From: Morchella semilibera | Lineage: Eukaryota > Ascomycota > Pezizomycetes > Pezizales > Morchellaceae | DNA length: 64,000 nt | Direction: 5' to 3' | Assembly: GCA_009192285.1 (NCBI GenBank) | Contig: WBVU01000003.1 | Coordinates: forward strand, 1,643,973-1,707,972 | Part shown: positions 33,999 to 45,817 of the stretch, piece by piece | Numbering within the stretch: position 1 is the first letter of the stretch | How the letters are laid out: every line of letters starts with the position of its first letter | Position numbers and translations under genes: made by a program | The notes under the pieces: model-generated | Database searches by the model: none | The model's input: only the letters and a program-made list of their open reading frames with translations | Told to the model about the DNA's origin: nothing

Positions 33999-36113
33999 CT
34001 TGTTTCCTTTGCGCTGGAAGTCGTCTGAAGGCCGTTGAACAGGAGATCGTTGTCGACGACGTTGGTAGAAGACAATAAGACAAAGGTCAGAGTGAACAAA
34101 AGAGCTTGTAGGGGAATGCCAATCCCTCTATTGTCGACTTGTGAGGGTTCTTGTTTTCCGTCGTGTATAAGTAAAATTAATCTGTGAGTCTTTAACAAAC
34201 GGGGAGGTTTCTGTGGTGGGAGTTTGGGTCGTGAGTTGAGTTGGTTGTGGTTGAGGATTAGGTTTGTAGTGGTTGGTTGCTGTGGTGGCAGTAAGGTAGC
34301 AAGGTTCGAGGGTTTCAGAGCAAAAGATCGGTGCGGTGGAAAGGGTTACTTTGAGGCGAATAAATTATGTGCATATACTGGTAGAGCATAACGGGGCAAG
34401 AGCTGTGCTACATCACCGATGCACTTGCCTTAATGCCCAGAGACACTATCGTGGGGGATCAGTTCCTAGAACTTCTGTTTATTTACACTCCCCTTGTGCA
34501 GACCCCAATCAGACAACCGACTTCGTCCATGTTATATCTTGGCTCTCTATCAACAAAACCTCTGATACATCCTTCAATCCTAATGGGTCCCTTCCATCGA
34601 TCTTGCTATCGAATTATTATTTCATCTCGATTTCCCCACGTTTTCACATGCAACCACATTCTCAGCCCTGTGTCTTTTGTCCTTGTGCAATTCGTTCGGC
34701 TATGACTGGATCCTCAAAGCCCAATCTCTGCGTCCCTCACGAAAGTGATTTAATGAGGATCTGATAGGTGGGTGGGTGTTAATTCATAGACTACGAAGAT
34801 GGTCCTACCAGTCCAGGAACAGCACGCCCAGCGTTGTTCCTGGCCACTCGGCAAAGGTAATATTAATGTTTGTACAGGTATATACCACGCCCCAACTCTT
34901 CACATTAGCGACTTGCATATGAGACTACATACTCTAGCTAGAGAAGAAGACCACTGCGAGGCAGCGAGGCGGCCCGATGCAGTGTACTGTATCAGGAGGA
35001 AGCTTGAAGGTGCTCTACCCCAAACTGGAGCATGTACTTAGGGCATTCGATGCAATCCGGCTCCAGTTTGTAATGTTACCCAGACTGCTAAGCTTCACCA
35101 ATCAATCGATAAGACACAGGATGTTCCTAGAGTAGATCCTGGAGCCAGGCATAGAGGAATGTCCACGCGGCAAAATGGGATCATCCCACAGTACTTGATA
35201 TCAAGCCGGATGAGAGAATGAGAGACTTGTAGGGCAAATGTATCGCATCCTGCCCTATGAATCGACTGATAGTTCAGCAAGCACTGGTGCTGGTCCATAC
35301 ATAACTTCAAGACCCGACTCTTTGCCGTTATCAAATAAGGCTTTTTATCGTTCCTTTATACTCATGCATCACACCGATTAGACACAGAGTTGCCGAAGAG
35401 CGCACCAATTGCCTTTGTCGTGAAATAGGCTGAAGTAGGAAAGTGTGACATTAATGATCAAACAGTCGATGGTGCAGTTCTAATTCACATCGCATACGAC
35501 GTCGGGCCAGATTCAAATATTATATCCTCCTAACGCGAATTGGAAGTGTTCCCAGGATCAGAGACTAGAGGCCCTCTGAAGAGTCAGGGTAACTTTCGGC
35601 GCCTTGTAGCGAGTCAAAAGGTGATATATTTCTGTGCCAGGAAAATGCCTCAAAGGATACGTACGCCAGCAGGCGGATATTCGAATATAATACTTTATCA
35701 TCTCCTCTTTGCTTACGAGTTTGGCTGCTATGGCTTAGACCGACATCAAGGGGGTCAATCAAGCACTGATCTCCAGCAGTCTGAGGAATACTCACTGTGG
35801 AACCTAACAGTCTGCTCGCAGATACTGCACTGCGTGTTTCTAAGAAACCGACACGTCACCTGCAAATGAAAATTTTGAGGTTTCATTACACATGGAGAGG
35901 CAATAAAGAAACTTGATGACTCCATCTCTTAATCAAACACACTTTGGCCTATCGATACAATATTAAAGGTATATAACGGCTGAAAAGGTGTACTGGGACG
36001 CCCGCCAGCCTTGATATTAGTTGAGTACCTGAGGTGAAACCTTGGTAGCTTGTATGTTCCACGAACCACTTCGATTGGTAGCTTGTACCTGGTGTACGAA
36101 CCTAAGTTTTGTT

Positions 36114-36198
36114 GTACTTACATGTACCTTACTACATGTAAGTACACAGGTACCTCTTGTTCTCGTGAACTACATGTACCTACAAGTACTTACATGTA
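36114..36198. repeat. TACATGTA cluster with a perfect 13-bp hairpin
   Basis: GTACTTACATGTA (36114-36126) and TACATGTAAGTAC (36133-36145) form a perfect inverted repeat with a 6-nt loop. Two more TACATGTA copies follow at 36171 and 36191, making four in 80 bp. Confidence 0.85.
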
Positions 36199-36444
36199 AC
36201 TAACCCGTGTCTCAGAGCTTACTTTCAAGCCATGTGTAACAACGCTTTTGTTCAATCTCCCGCGCGGGGTTGAATAATTGGTGTTTATCTTCCAATAGCT
36301 TTGGCTGCAATTAGTATGACTGATATGCCTCGAGATCAACTTTGCATGTGATAGATCATAAAAGCTTTGTGCGTAGCACGTCAAGATCCACTGGTCCAAA
36401 CATCTCCTTCACCTTGTACCGTCGTTCACGGGGTAACGACGGAT

Positions 36445-36537
36445 ACTGGGTGTTGACGGATCCCGCTAAAGAGAAACGGCCAAGCCAAGTTTGTTTGTTC
36501 TTATTGGGCAAAAAGCCCCTGTCCGTCAATACCCAGT
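36445..36537. repeat. 93-bp inverted-repeat element
   Basis: Arms ACTGGGTGTTGACGGA (36445-36460) and TCCGTCAATACCCAGT (36522-36537) are reverse complements with one mismatch. The 61-bp interior is non-coding. Possibly a miniature transposon remnant; no target-site duplication is obvious. Confidence 0.6.
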
Positions 36538-37330
36538 GAGTGACAGTAGGTTGTCTCCGGCCGGAAAACTATCAATAAATCGCAAGAGCTGAACTTATAA
36601 GACTGGCCCGGGCGATACAGTTGGTTGAACAGCTGGTTGCAGATATGCAAGTCTGAATACGAGCTTTCTGACAAAAAAAAACCCAAAAGGATTCCTTTTG
36701 AACAAAGTGTCGTTCGTAGTTTAGGTGAACTAGTAGAACTTGTCGTACAAGGTATCCTGTATCAACGGGACTCGAACGACTAAGCGCCGTAAATTTCTAC
36801 GGGTATGTCCATGCGATACTCGAAAAAGCCTATTTGGCAAATAATTGATTTTTGTACGTAGTTTATATCCCTACAAGCTAGAGTATACCTGTATGTACTA
36901 AGATTAAGAGAGTCTATTATATATATAATTTAGTTGTGAGTTTAAAGGTTTAAGTAGACCCAGATTAATTTAACCCTTGGGGATGACCTCCTCGGCTTAA
37001 TGTCCCGCAGTACACGAGTGCTTAACGGGGGTGCGAATTGAGTCAAATAAACAGAGTTACTCAAGTGGGAAGGTGAACTGTTTTTTGATACGAAAACGAT
37101 GCTAGCTGCAGGACTCTACTGGAAAAGGCAGGCACAACATACTTGGACTGATGTAAATTTCTTTTGTTAGGATGAAGGTTTAGTGGACCTTTAGCTTTAT
37201 GGCTGGCGGAGCTTCCTTTATGACTCTGAATATCGACTGCCAAAAATTGGACATTTTAATAAGTTTATATATTCGGGGTCGGACATGTATGGATATCGCA
37301 GTCTATTTCAGCACTACACTGTATCGTTAT

Positions 37331-37465
37331 GAGTAGAACGCGGTTTGCGTTGCTACGTTCTACTCACTTACCTTGACAACGTAGTACTACAGGTGGGTAA
37401 GTCTGTAGACACCTACTGCTGCTGCAACCACGACTACTGTAGACTACAGACTTACCCCGTAGTAC
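37331..37465. repeat. Two adjacent hairpins upstream of the ABCC gene
   Basis: GAGTAGAACG (37331-37340) pairs exactly with CGTTCTACTC (37356-37365). Next to it, GTACTACAGG..GGTAAGTCTGTAG (37384-37408) pairs imperfectly with CTACAGACTTACC..GTAGTAC (about 37443-37464). Confidence 0.65.
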
Positions 37466-37864
37466 ATGGTAAGGGACGTATATGTGAAGACAGCAAGCTT
37501 CATAAAAGTCACCTTGTTAGCTAAGCCGACATGTAGGATAATGACTAAACAATGTTTGGAGTTTTTGTGTCTACATGTAAGTATTTGTCAGAGGTAGACT
37601 CCGCGATAAGAATGCCTATTCAGATATTGTCTTTTATGTCGTCATGCCTAAAGTACTGTACCGGACAGCTTACTATTTTCAGGCAATATCACCCCTTACA
37701 CTGCTTTTTCTCGTATTGTACTAGTGAGACAAGGCACCCCCACCATGAATTCCATCGGCAAGAGGCAAGAATTCATGACTCAACCAAAGTGGTGGAACCG
37801 GAGATATTCCTTTGGTGATGAGTAGTACCTCTCCGTCACAGTTGCTGAGGTAAGGGGAGCATGG

Positions 37865-40800
37865 GTGACTGACGCGCTCATAAAAGAGGGACATCCGTCG
37901 AGTAAAGGAAATTCCCGCCTTCCGGTACTCATCTCTTTTGCAACCCAGCAGCGAATGTCCGTTGCAATAATGGAACGTACCACCATTATTGCCCTTGTCG
38001 TAACGGCGTCGTCGGCAGCAATAATTGCAGTCTCAAGTACTATTAACGCCGCTAAACATTGGAAGCAGATCTCGTCCAAGCGAAAAGGCCGATACCAGGA
38101 GATTGAGATAGATCTCTATCAAGATGAAGACGGTACAGCTACAGAGGAATCAGAGGCTAGGTATTCGACCTATGTGCAGAAGTTTTTTATCGTGTTTGGT
38201 ACAGCGCTTGGTCTTGGGTTTTCTTTACCAATCGCAATAAGATCCATGGAGCACATGGAAAGCAATGTATATGTCTCAAACTGGATTGTATTCGTCTCAT
38301 GGGTACGTATTATCTCTTCGAAATCTCTAACTATAATCAATTATAATCTGACATTTTTAGTGCTTTATTTCTATCCATGCGGTATGCGTCGCACAATCAC
38401 GGGGAAAGCTTCAAACGTTCTACGCTTCCTGTCAATTAGCAGGAGCAGGTGCTATTCTTCTCGTCGCGCAATTAGTCCTAGCTTCAATGATACGTAGTGA
38501 CTTGTCTTCCTGGCTTGAACTTGGTCTTGTTGCTGGCCGAATATTTGCCGCCTTGGTTTTGATCCTCTCCTCTCTCTCAATTCCGAGGCGGCCTGACCTT
38601 TACCTCAATGGTAAAAAGGTGGATGAAATGCGTTCAGTTAGCTTAATTTCCCGCTATACCTTCACATGGGCCGGAACGCTCCTTAAGTTAGCTTTCCAGA
38701 AAGGCCGCCTAGAGGAACATGATTTGCCAGTATTAGATTCAAAGAGAAGGGCGCATGAGCTGCAAAGGTTGTTCAACCAAGTAGCGGAATCCCCTAGGCT
38801 ATATTATCAAATTTACTTGGCCCACTGGAGAGCAGTCAATATCCAGTGGACACTGTCCCTGGTAAATGCATTTACTACATTTGCGCCCCAATACATTATG
38901 TTCCAACTTTTAAAAAGTTTGGAGAAACGAAGCTCGGGAGTTGATGTTCGTTATGAAGCATGGTTTTGGCTTATTTGCCTAGGCTTGACAAAAACGGTTG
39001 ATTCGTTAGTTGCATCCTATTTATATTGGTATGTGCTTGCCTAGGGTCTTAGCGTATTATTCTGTAAATTTACATTTTGATAGAGCGTGAACTGATATTC
39101 CCCCAAATCAGGCTGTCATACATGGGATTAATGATCCCAGTCAGAGGACAGCTTTCTGCTATAGTGTTTTCTAAGACTATGCGAAAGAAGGATGTTAAGG
39201 GCATGCAAAAAGGAAAGACTTCGGAACCTACTGATGATGCAAATAATAACAAGGCAACCACTGATGGCGGTGATGACGAGGATGAACTGAAGAACATGAA
39301 GCAAGGAACCATCAACTTACTCGCCATTGATTCTTCACGAGTCGCAGAATTCACCTCCTTTAGCTCTGGCTTCTTTCAGGCGATCTTCGAAATGCTTTTT
39401 GGATTTTCTTTGCTCATCAATATCATTGGGTTTGACTCCTTGCTTAAATTGCGTACTCACCTTGGAACTAAAACTGACGTGCAAATGCAACCCAGCTGGA
39501 AGAGTATGGTTGCAGGTCTTGGTGTAGTTGCTGCCACGACTCCCTTTAATATCATTGTTTCGAAGAAGTATTCTGCGGCTCAGGATAATCTCATGAAAGT
39601 GAGAGACCGTAAAATGGCTGTTATCTCAGAAGCACTTCAAGGTCAGTGAATAAATGCGTCCAAGTCAACATGTTCACTAGCCCCTGAAACATTGGTGGCT
39701 AATCAGCTCTATAGGTATTCGACAAATTAAATTCTCTGCTTTGGAAACACAATGGGAAAATCGGATTCGGAGAGTCAGGAATGAGGAGCTTAAGACTTTA
39801 CGCACTGTTTTCACAACTGAGGCGTATGTATATCTTCCACTTAGTACATAAGAATGAATTAACAAACGCTAATTTTTTATAGTTGTCTGATTCTTTTTTG
39901 GATGTAAGAATACTAGCACTCTTGTTAGCTCATAGGATTGTACTTACGATGGCAGAATGAACCCCGTGCTTCTCTCAGCGGTTGCTCTGAGTGCCTATGC
40001 CATAATGTACGGGACTTTATCGCCCGCGGTAGCGTTCACTGCATTGGCAGTCTTCAGTGAGCTAGAATATGTCTTATCGGTTATTCCGGAGCTCACCACG
40101 TAAGTCCATTCTTTGAGGCCCACAGGGAGTAACACCTCGCTGACTCAAAGTAGAGATGCCTTGGATGCATATGTCAGCACAAAGCGCATAAAGGACTATC
40201 TAGATTCCGCTGAAAAAAAGCTTTAAGGCCACACCTTCTAACAGGATTGCGATTAATAATGCTACTATTGCTTGGGCTGCTGATTCTGAAGATCAAGAGG
40301 ACAGATTCTGTCTTCGTGATGTCAATCTTGAATTTCCCATCAATGAACTTAGCGTCATATCAGGGAGGACAGGTTCTGGGAAAAGTCTTCTGCTCGCTGC
40401 TCTATTGGGCGAGGCGGATGTCTTAGGTGGAGACATTGAAATGCCACTGCCCCCATCACCCGAAGAAAGGTTTGATTCGCAAGCCACTCTGGGGAATTGG
40501 GTCCTACCATCAGCCGTAGCATATGTTGCTCAAATTCCGTGGATTGAGAATACCACTATCAGAGAAAACATACTGTTTGGTTTGCCATACATCGAGTCAA
40601 GGTACAAACAAACATTGGTAGCGTGTGCTCTGCAGAAGGACCTTGAGATGCTCTCAGATGGAGAATTGACTGAGATTGGTGCAAGTGGAATTAATCTAAG
40701 TGGTGGTCAACGTTGGAGGGTATCATTCGCACGGGCTGTTTACTCGCGTGCAGGCATATTGATACTTGACGATATATTCTCAGCTGTGGATGCCCATGTA

Positions 40801-43634
40801 GGCAAGCACCTCTTTGAGAACGCTTTGGTTGGCAGCCTCATGCAAGGCCGAACCCGTATCCTTGTCACCCACCATCTTAAGCTCTGCATTTCTAAAGCAA
40901 AATATTCGGTTTCTCTGGATAACGGGGTTATCCAACATGTAGGATCGGTAGATAAGTTGATACAGGATGGAGTTCTGGAAGAGATCATTGCAGCAGAGGA
41001 GAATGATCAAGAAGTCGAACAGGTGATCGACGAATTGGGTGGTGATTTAGACAAAGACGATAGCAAGCCTCGCACTACACCCCTAAAATTTGTTTTGGAT
41101 GAACAACGCGAACGTGGTGCTGTAAAGAAGGAAATATATCTTGATTATATCCTTTCTAGTGGCGGGTGAGTCGGAATACAGGCCTTTTTCTATCCGGAGC
41201 AAGATCTAACAGTCTGCAGTATGATTTTTTGGGTATTTGTGATTGCCTCGTTCGTTGGACAGGAGTTCATCATATTATCAAGAGTAAGTAACCCCCGAAA
41301 TCTGGAATGCAAGGGCGCTGACAAGGTATAGAGTTACTGGTTGAAAATGTGGACCTCAGAGAGTGCACAGGCCTCTGTAGTTCTCAAGTCACAATATTTT
41401 ATTCATGCCTCTCTCCAGCGACTTATGACTGTTGTTCGAGAGGAACATTCTCTTTTTTATTGGATCGGCATTTACTCTGGTCTAAGCGTAGCGGTTTGCA
41501 TTGTCGGGGTTGCAAAATATGGTAAGTTGCTTGATATCGGTCGGGCCTCTCCTTGGCATGCTAACAAAGGGTTGCAGTATTGGTCTATATTGCTTCGCTG
41601 AGGGCTTCCAGGCGCCTCTTTGAAAGAATGACATCTACTATAATGCGAACTCCACTGCGCTGGCTTGATACAGTCCCTACTGGCCGGATTCTTAACAGAT
41701 TCGCCAAGGATTTTGAGACTTTTGATACAAACCTTTCGGGCAATATAGCCATGTTGGTTTATCACTCACTAGCCCTAGTGGGCGTTATCGTTGCTGGGTA
41801 AGTAATTACTGTCTGGTTGTGAGGTTATAGCTGATAAATATCTTCCCAAGTGTAATCCTTTCCCGGTGGATGCTTTTGTTGGCTTTATTTTTGCTCTCCA
41901 TTAATATCATCTATGCCATGTACTATCTCGGGGGTGCCCGTGAAGTGAAACGATTGGAAAGTAACAGCCGAAGTCCAATATTTGAGCTGTTTGGATCAAC
42001 TTTAAGCGGCGTTGGAACTATTAGGTATTTCATCATTACGCTACGATGATTTTATATGTCCTGACTGGAATAAACAAACAGGGCTTTTGGCAAATCCGAG
42101 GAATATATCGACAAAATGTTCAAGAGAATTGATATCTTTAGCCAGCGCACTTTTTATGTTTGGTAGGTTGACACAAGTGGGCTGATATAACAAAGCTAAT
42201 GATGATTCTGCAGGGTGCTCAATAGGTGGATGGGTCTCCGTATGTCCATAATTGGAGGATTCTTTTCGGTTCTCGTAGGAGCAGTGATCGTTGCCGTTCC
42301 GGATATCGATGCAAGTTTGGCCGGATTTGCGTTGTCTTTTGCTCTCACTTACACCATCAATGTGATCTGGACCATTCGCCGATATGCAAACACTGAGCTT
42401 GATATGAATAGTAAGTAAGACCGTGGTGATAGAAGAGGTGGCACGCTTTTCTGACTCTGAGACTAGGTACGGAGCGTATTGTTGAATACACCAGGCTTGC
42501 TACCGAAGATACAGGCGGTATAGCTCCGCCGGCAGCATGGCCGCATGAGGGCAGAGTTGAATTCCAGGACCTAGTGGTAAGCTATGCTCCAGAACTGCCA
42601 CCAGTGTTGAAAGGTATTTCGTTCGATATCAAACCCAGGGAGCGGGTTGGTGTTGTTGGACGCACTGGTGCCGGAAAATCCTCTATGACGTTGGCTCTCT
42701 TTCAATTTATAAGAGCTTCCTCGGGATCAATTTATATCGATGGTCTTGATATATCGAAGGTTCTCCTGAAAGACCTTAGAAGCCGGTTGGCTATCATTCC
42801 TCAGGGTAAGAAATAAGCATAAACCCAATTTAGAGGAGTAACGTTATTGATAGTTTTAGATCCTGTTCTCTTTTCTGGTACTATTCGTTCTAATCTTGAC
42901 ACGTTTGAAGAACATAATGACCAAGAAGTGAGCAGTTTTGTATGCCCCTTAGGAGCCTCCCTTTCTGACATTTCTTCTAGCTTCGAGACGCTCTGGAACG
43001 TGTTCACCTGATTAGATCAGCAAACAGTGGTACCGTAACGCCTGGCTCACTAGGATCGACAAATGCAAATATCTTCGAAAGTCTTGATTCCAAGATCTCT
43101 GAAGGAGGTCTTAACTTGAGCCAAGGACAACGGCAACTCCTGTGGGTGTGATCCAGTCATCCAATCTAGATTCCTTGCTGATGATTCCAGTTGTCTCGCC
43201 CGCGCTATTGTTTCCCGGCCAAAGATTCTAGTTCTTGACGAGGTATGAACCACAAAAGACCCTTATCAGTGAAGGATATCCTCTTATTAACGCATTAAAA
43301 GGCCACTAGTGCAGTCGATATGCAGACAGATGCCCTGATCCAAAGAAGTATACGCGAAGAGTTCACAGACTGTACGACTTTAGTCATCGCGCATAGACTG
43401 CAAACTGTGGCGGATTACGATAGAATACTTGTCCTTGGAGATGGCAAAGTGATTGTAAGCCCACATTCCCCCCAAGGGTCACCTGTATAAAAGCCAATTG
43501 CTAACAATCTTTAGGAATATGACTCGCCGTGGAATCTACTCCAGAGTAATGGCCTGTTCCATGATATGGCCCAGCAGAGCGGCGATTTCGACACACTAGT
43601 CAGTATCGCCAAGAGGGCTACGGGGCAGGAATAG
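37865..43634 (+). CDS. ABC transporter, ABCC/MRP family (Ybt1/bile-acid type); one apparent frameshift
   Basis: ATP-driven exporter of anionic conjugates, probably vacuolar. Nineteen exons: 37865-38302, 38361-39028, 39112-39641, 39715-39823, 39883-39903, 39956-40099, 40154-41165, 41220-41283, 41332-41521, 41578-41797, 41851-42024, 42082-42162, 42214-42410, 42467-42805, 42860-42927, 42981-43141, 43191-43242, 43302-43454 and 43515-43634. All phases agree. About 1579 aa if the A7 run at 40213-40219 is read as A6; as given, a stop follows. NBD1 has Walker A GRTGSGKS (40363-40386), signature LSGGQRW, Walker B ILILDD and an H-loop His (THH). NBD2 has [28 protein letters not shown] and IAHR. An acidic loop after TM block 1 fits the Ybt1-like subgroup. 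The start could instead be ATG 37955. Confidence 0.88.
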
Positions 43635-44143
43635 ATGAGATCTGATTTGTTTTGGTTGTGGTTGTGGTGTTTAAATAAAAGTTCTGCATACTAGGTTTTT
43701 CTTTTTTTGGTTTTTTTCTGGTTTTTATTCGTATCGTTTTGTAGATGTAGCGCAATGAAACTTTTTCTATTCACAATTTGTTAGTTACGGTTCTGCGCCG
43801 AGGATGACTGTTTGCAGGGCAGATCGTTTGTGGTGGTAATCGCAACGATTGGGTGGCGGAGGTATTGATTGATTGATTGATGCTTCAGACAGGGTGGTGT
43901 CGGTAGGGGAAGTAACGATGGTTGGAGTGTCACTGCTAAGTAGGGTAAGTGGGGGGTGGGGTGTGGCTCCATAAGTAGCGTCGTATCTAAATAACAGCTT
44001 CACACTTCACTCAACACGGTACTCCCCCCCCCCCCCCTCCCCTCTTCTCATATGTGATTGTGACACCTTTTCTCCCAGGGCACTGTTGAATACAGAGCCC
44101 GAGAAGCATGCTAGTCCCCGAAAACCAGCACATCGGCCGACCG

Positions 44144-44326
44144 CGAGTGATTCCCTATGACCGACCAAACACCCGCGATACCCAATGGTGTAATTACATA
44201 CATGTAAGACTGTGCTTGGCCCGGTACATACACATGACACACCGCACTCTACCCGCTGCTCTGTACATGTAAGTAGTTGTAACAACCGCATACTGCCCGG
44301 CCAGCGGGCCGAGTGATGGGGTGTGA
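44144..44326 (-). repeat. Two RTCAY-N5-RTCACTCG motifs bracketing two TACATGTA sites
   Basis: Order: motif (44144-44160), TACATGTA (44199-44206), TACATGTA (44264-44271), motif (44310-44326). The gap between motif and palindrome is 38 nt on both sides. Confidence 0.7.
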
Positions 44327-45437
44327 TTAGCAGCTGCCAGCTATTAGTGTTTGATAAAGAGAACCCAGGCATCTCTCCCGGCCCTGACAGATACTGTTTT
44401 TTTCTTTTGTCCCGCTCCTTCCTTTGGCTCCCCCCCCCCCCCCCCCCCACCTAAGACGTGGCCCCCTGACTACCTACCCACTCCCGGCGGTATGACTCCC
44501 GGCGGTATGCGAGGACATGATATGACTCAAGCACAGCACAGCACACAGAGCACGCCGCTGGACTGCATCCCCGTGTAACAATCCCTCAGAGGCACAGTGG
44601 CCGATGTATACCAAGTAGAACTAGAAACTGCCGCCCAGCCCCCCCCCACTTCGCAATCACATGGGAATGGATTTCCACCCGGCGGCGCGATCGGTTCCAG
44701 TGGCTGCGGCCGTCAAGGCACCCGACCGTCTGGGGCCGGAAAACCAGCCCTAGGCTGCAGACTGCAGGTCCCTCCCTCCCTTAAATGAGTGAGCCCGGTG
44801 TGACTCTACCCTCTACCAGTAAATGGACCCCCCCCTGGCGTTACTAACAGACCCCCTTACAGATTTAACACCGGGGCCGACTAAGAGGACTATAATGTAA
44901 ACCCCTGGCCTAGGCGGGCCATGCTAAGCCGGGCGTACGGACTGTCCGTTGGGCGTATATACTGCATGCACAAGGCAAGTAACAAGCGCGCAGATGAGAG
45001 AAGTAGAGGGGGGGGGGTTGTTTATCACCTGTTTTTTTTGCTGCTGCCTACAGTGCCCAACTGGGGGTGGGGGGGGTCAATACAGTCTCCAGAACCCAAT
45101 TCCGTAGCCCTAGCTACTTAGCCGCTAGTCCACGTATTATTATTAGTTTGATATAGGGTTTAGTTAAACAGGATATATGGCTGATTTGGCATCTCATATG
45201 ATATTTTTTATCATGCTTCGCTGAAGCTAACTTTTGGCCTAGTCTGGTATTTCTACCGTATGATATCATGCGAGAGGTCTTATATAATGATGATTTTACT
45301 TGCTGAAAAATCCAAATGTGCAGGTAGGCCAGTATTCGCGCTTATTCTGTATAGGTAAATTTCACAGGTTAAATTTTTATTTATTTCCTGATTAAATACT
45401 TCATACTATGTACACAAGTCTTTACTGCAGCCGTCCA

Positions 45438-45560
45438 CTTGCTTGCCTGCCTGCCTGCCTGCCCACCCGCCCGCCCGCCCGCCTGCCAGCTTGCCTGCTT
45501 GCCTGCTGCCTGCTTGCCTGCTTGCCTGCTTGCCTGCTGCTTGCTTGCTTGCCTGCGCCT
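45438..45560. repeat. CTGC/CCGC/TTGC tetranucleotide microsatellite
   Basis: Long GCCT-GCCT, CCGC and GCTT-GCCT tracts, interrupted, about 120 bp, non-coding. Confidence 0.95.
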
Positions 45561-45763
45561 ACCGTACCTGCTTGATTCGCTGCCTGTTTCACCGATTAGC
45601 TAGCATGTCTGAGTTTTGACGATGATAAGATGCTCAATTGCAGCGAGGTTGTGGGGGGGGGGGGGGCAGTGTAGGAGGCATAGACTCGGAGATGATGTGT
45701 AGTGGTAAAGGTGCGGAAGGTGTAGAGACGGAAGACATACTTGAGCACTCGATTGGATTCTAG

Positions 45764-45817
45764 ATTCACTGGATTCGCTTAATTCACTGGATTCACTGGA
45801 TTCACTGGATTCACTGC
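45764..45817. repeat. 9-bp tandem repeat ATTCACTGG
   Basis: Four adjacent units at 45782-45817 (the last ends GC), with another unit at 45764-45772. Confidence 0.9.

Larger units (their letters stand above)
33999..37864. other. Hairpin-rich spacer of 3.9 kb
   Basis: No supportable gene. The right two-thirds are AT-rich and hold several inverted repeats (36114-36145, 36445-36537, 37331-37365, 37384-37465) and five TACATGTA palindromes (36119, 36133, 36171, 36191, 37572). ORFs near 34336-34764 and 35540-35869 show no domain and no codon-like pattern. Confidence 0.5.

Noticed and set aside
34336-34764. Plus-strand ORF of 142 aa upstream of the CAF-1 p60 gene
   Set aside because: Overlapping ORFs in two frames, no conserved block, no paired exon. 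It lies in the Cac2 promoter and spacer region.
36740-36830. Possible minus-strand tRNA (CGGGACTCGAAC resembles a T-arm complement)
   Set aside because: No acceptor stem, D-arm or anticodon arm of correct spacing could be folded around it.
45438-45560. CRISPR-like regular repeat
   Set aside because: It is a plain tetranucleotide microsatellite without spacers, in a eukaryotic genome.
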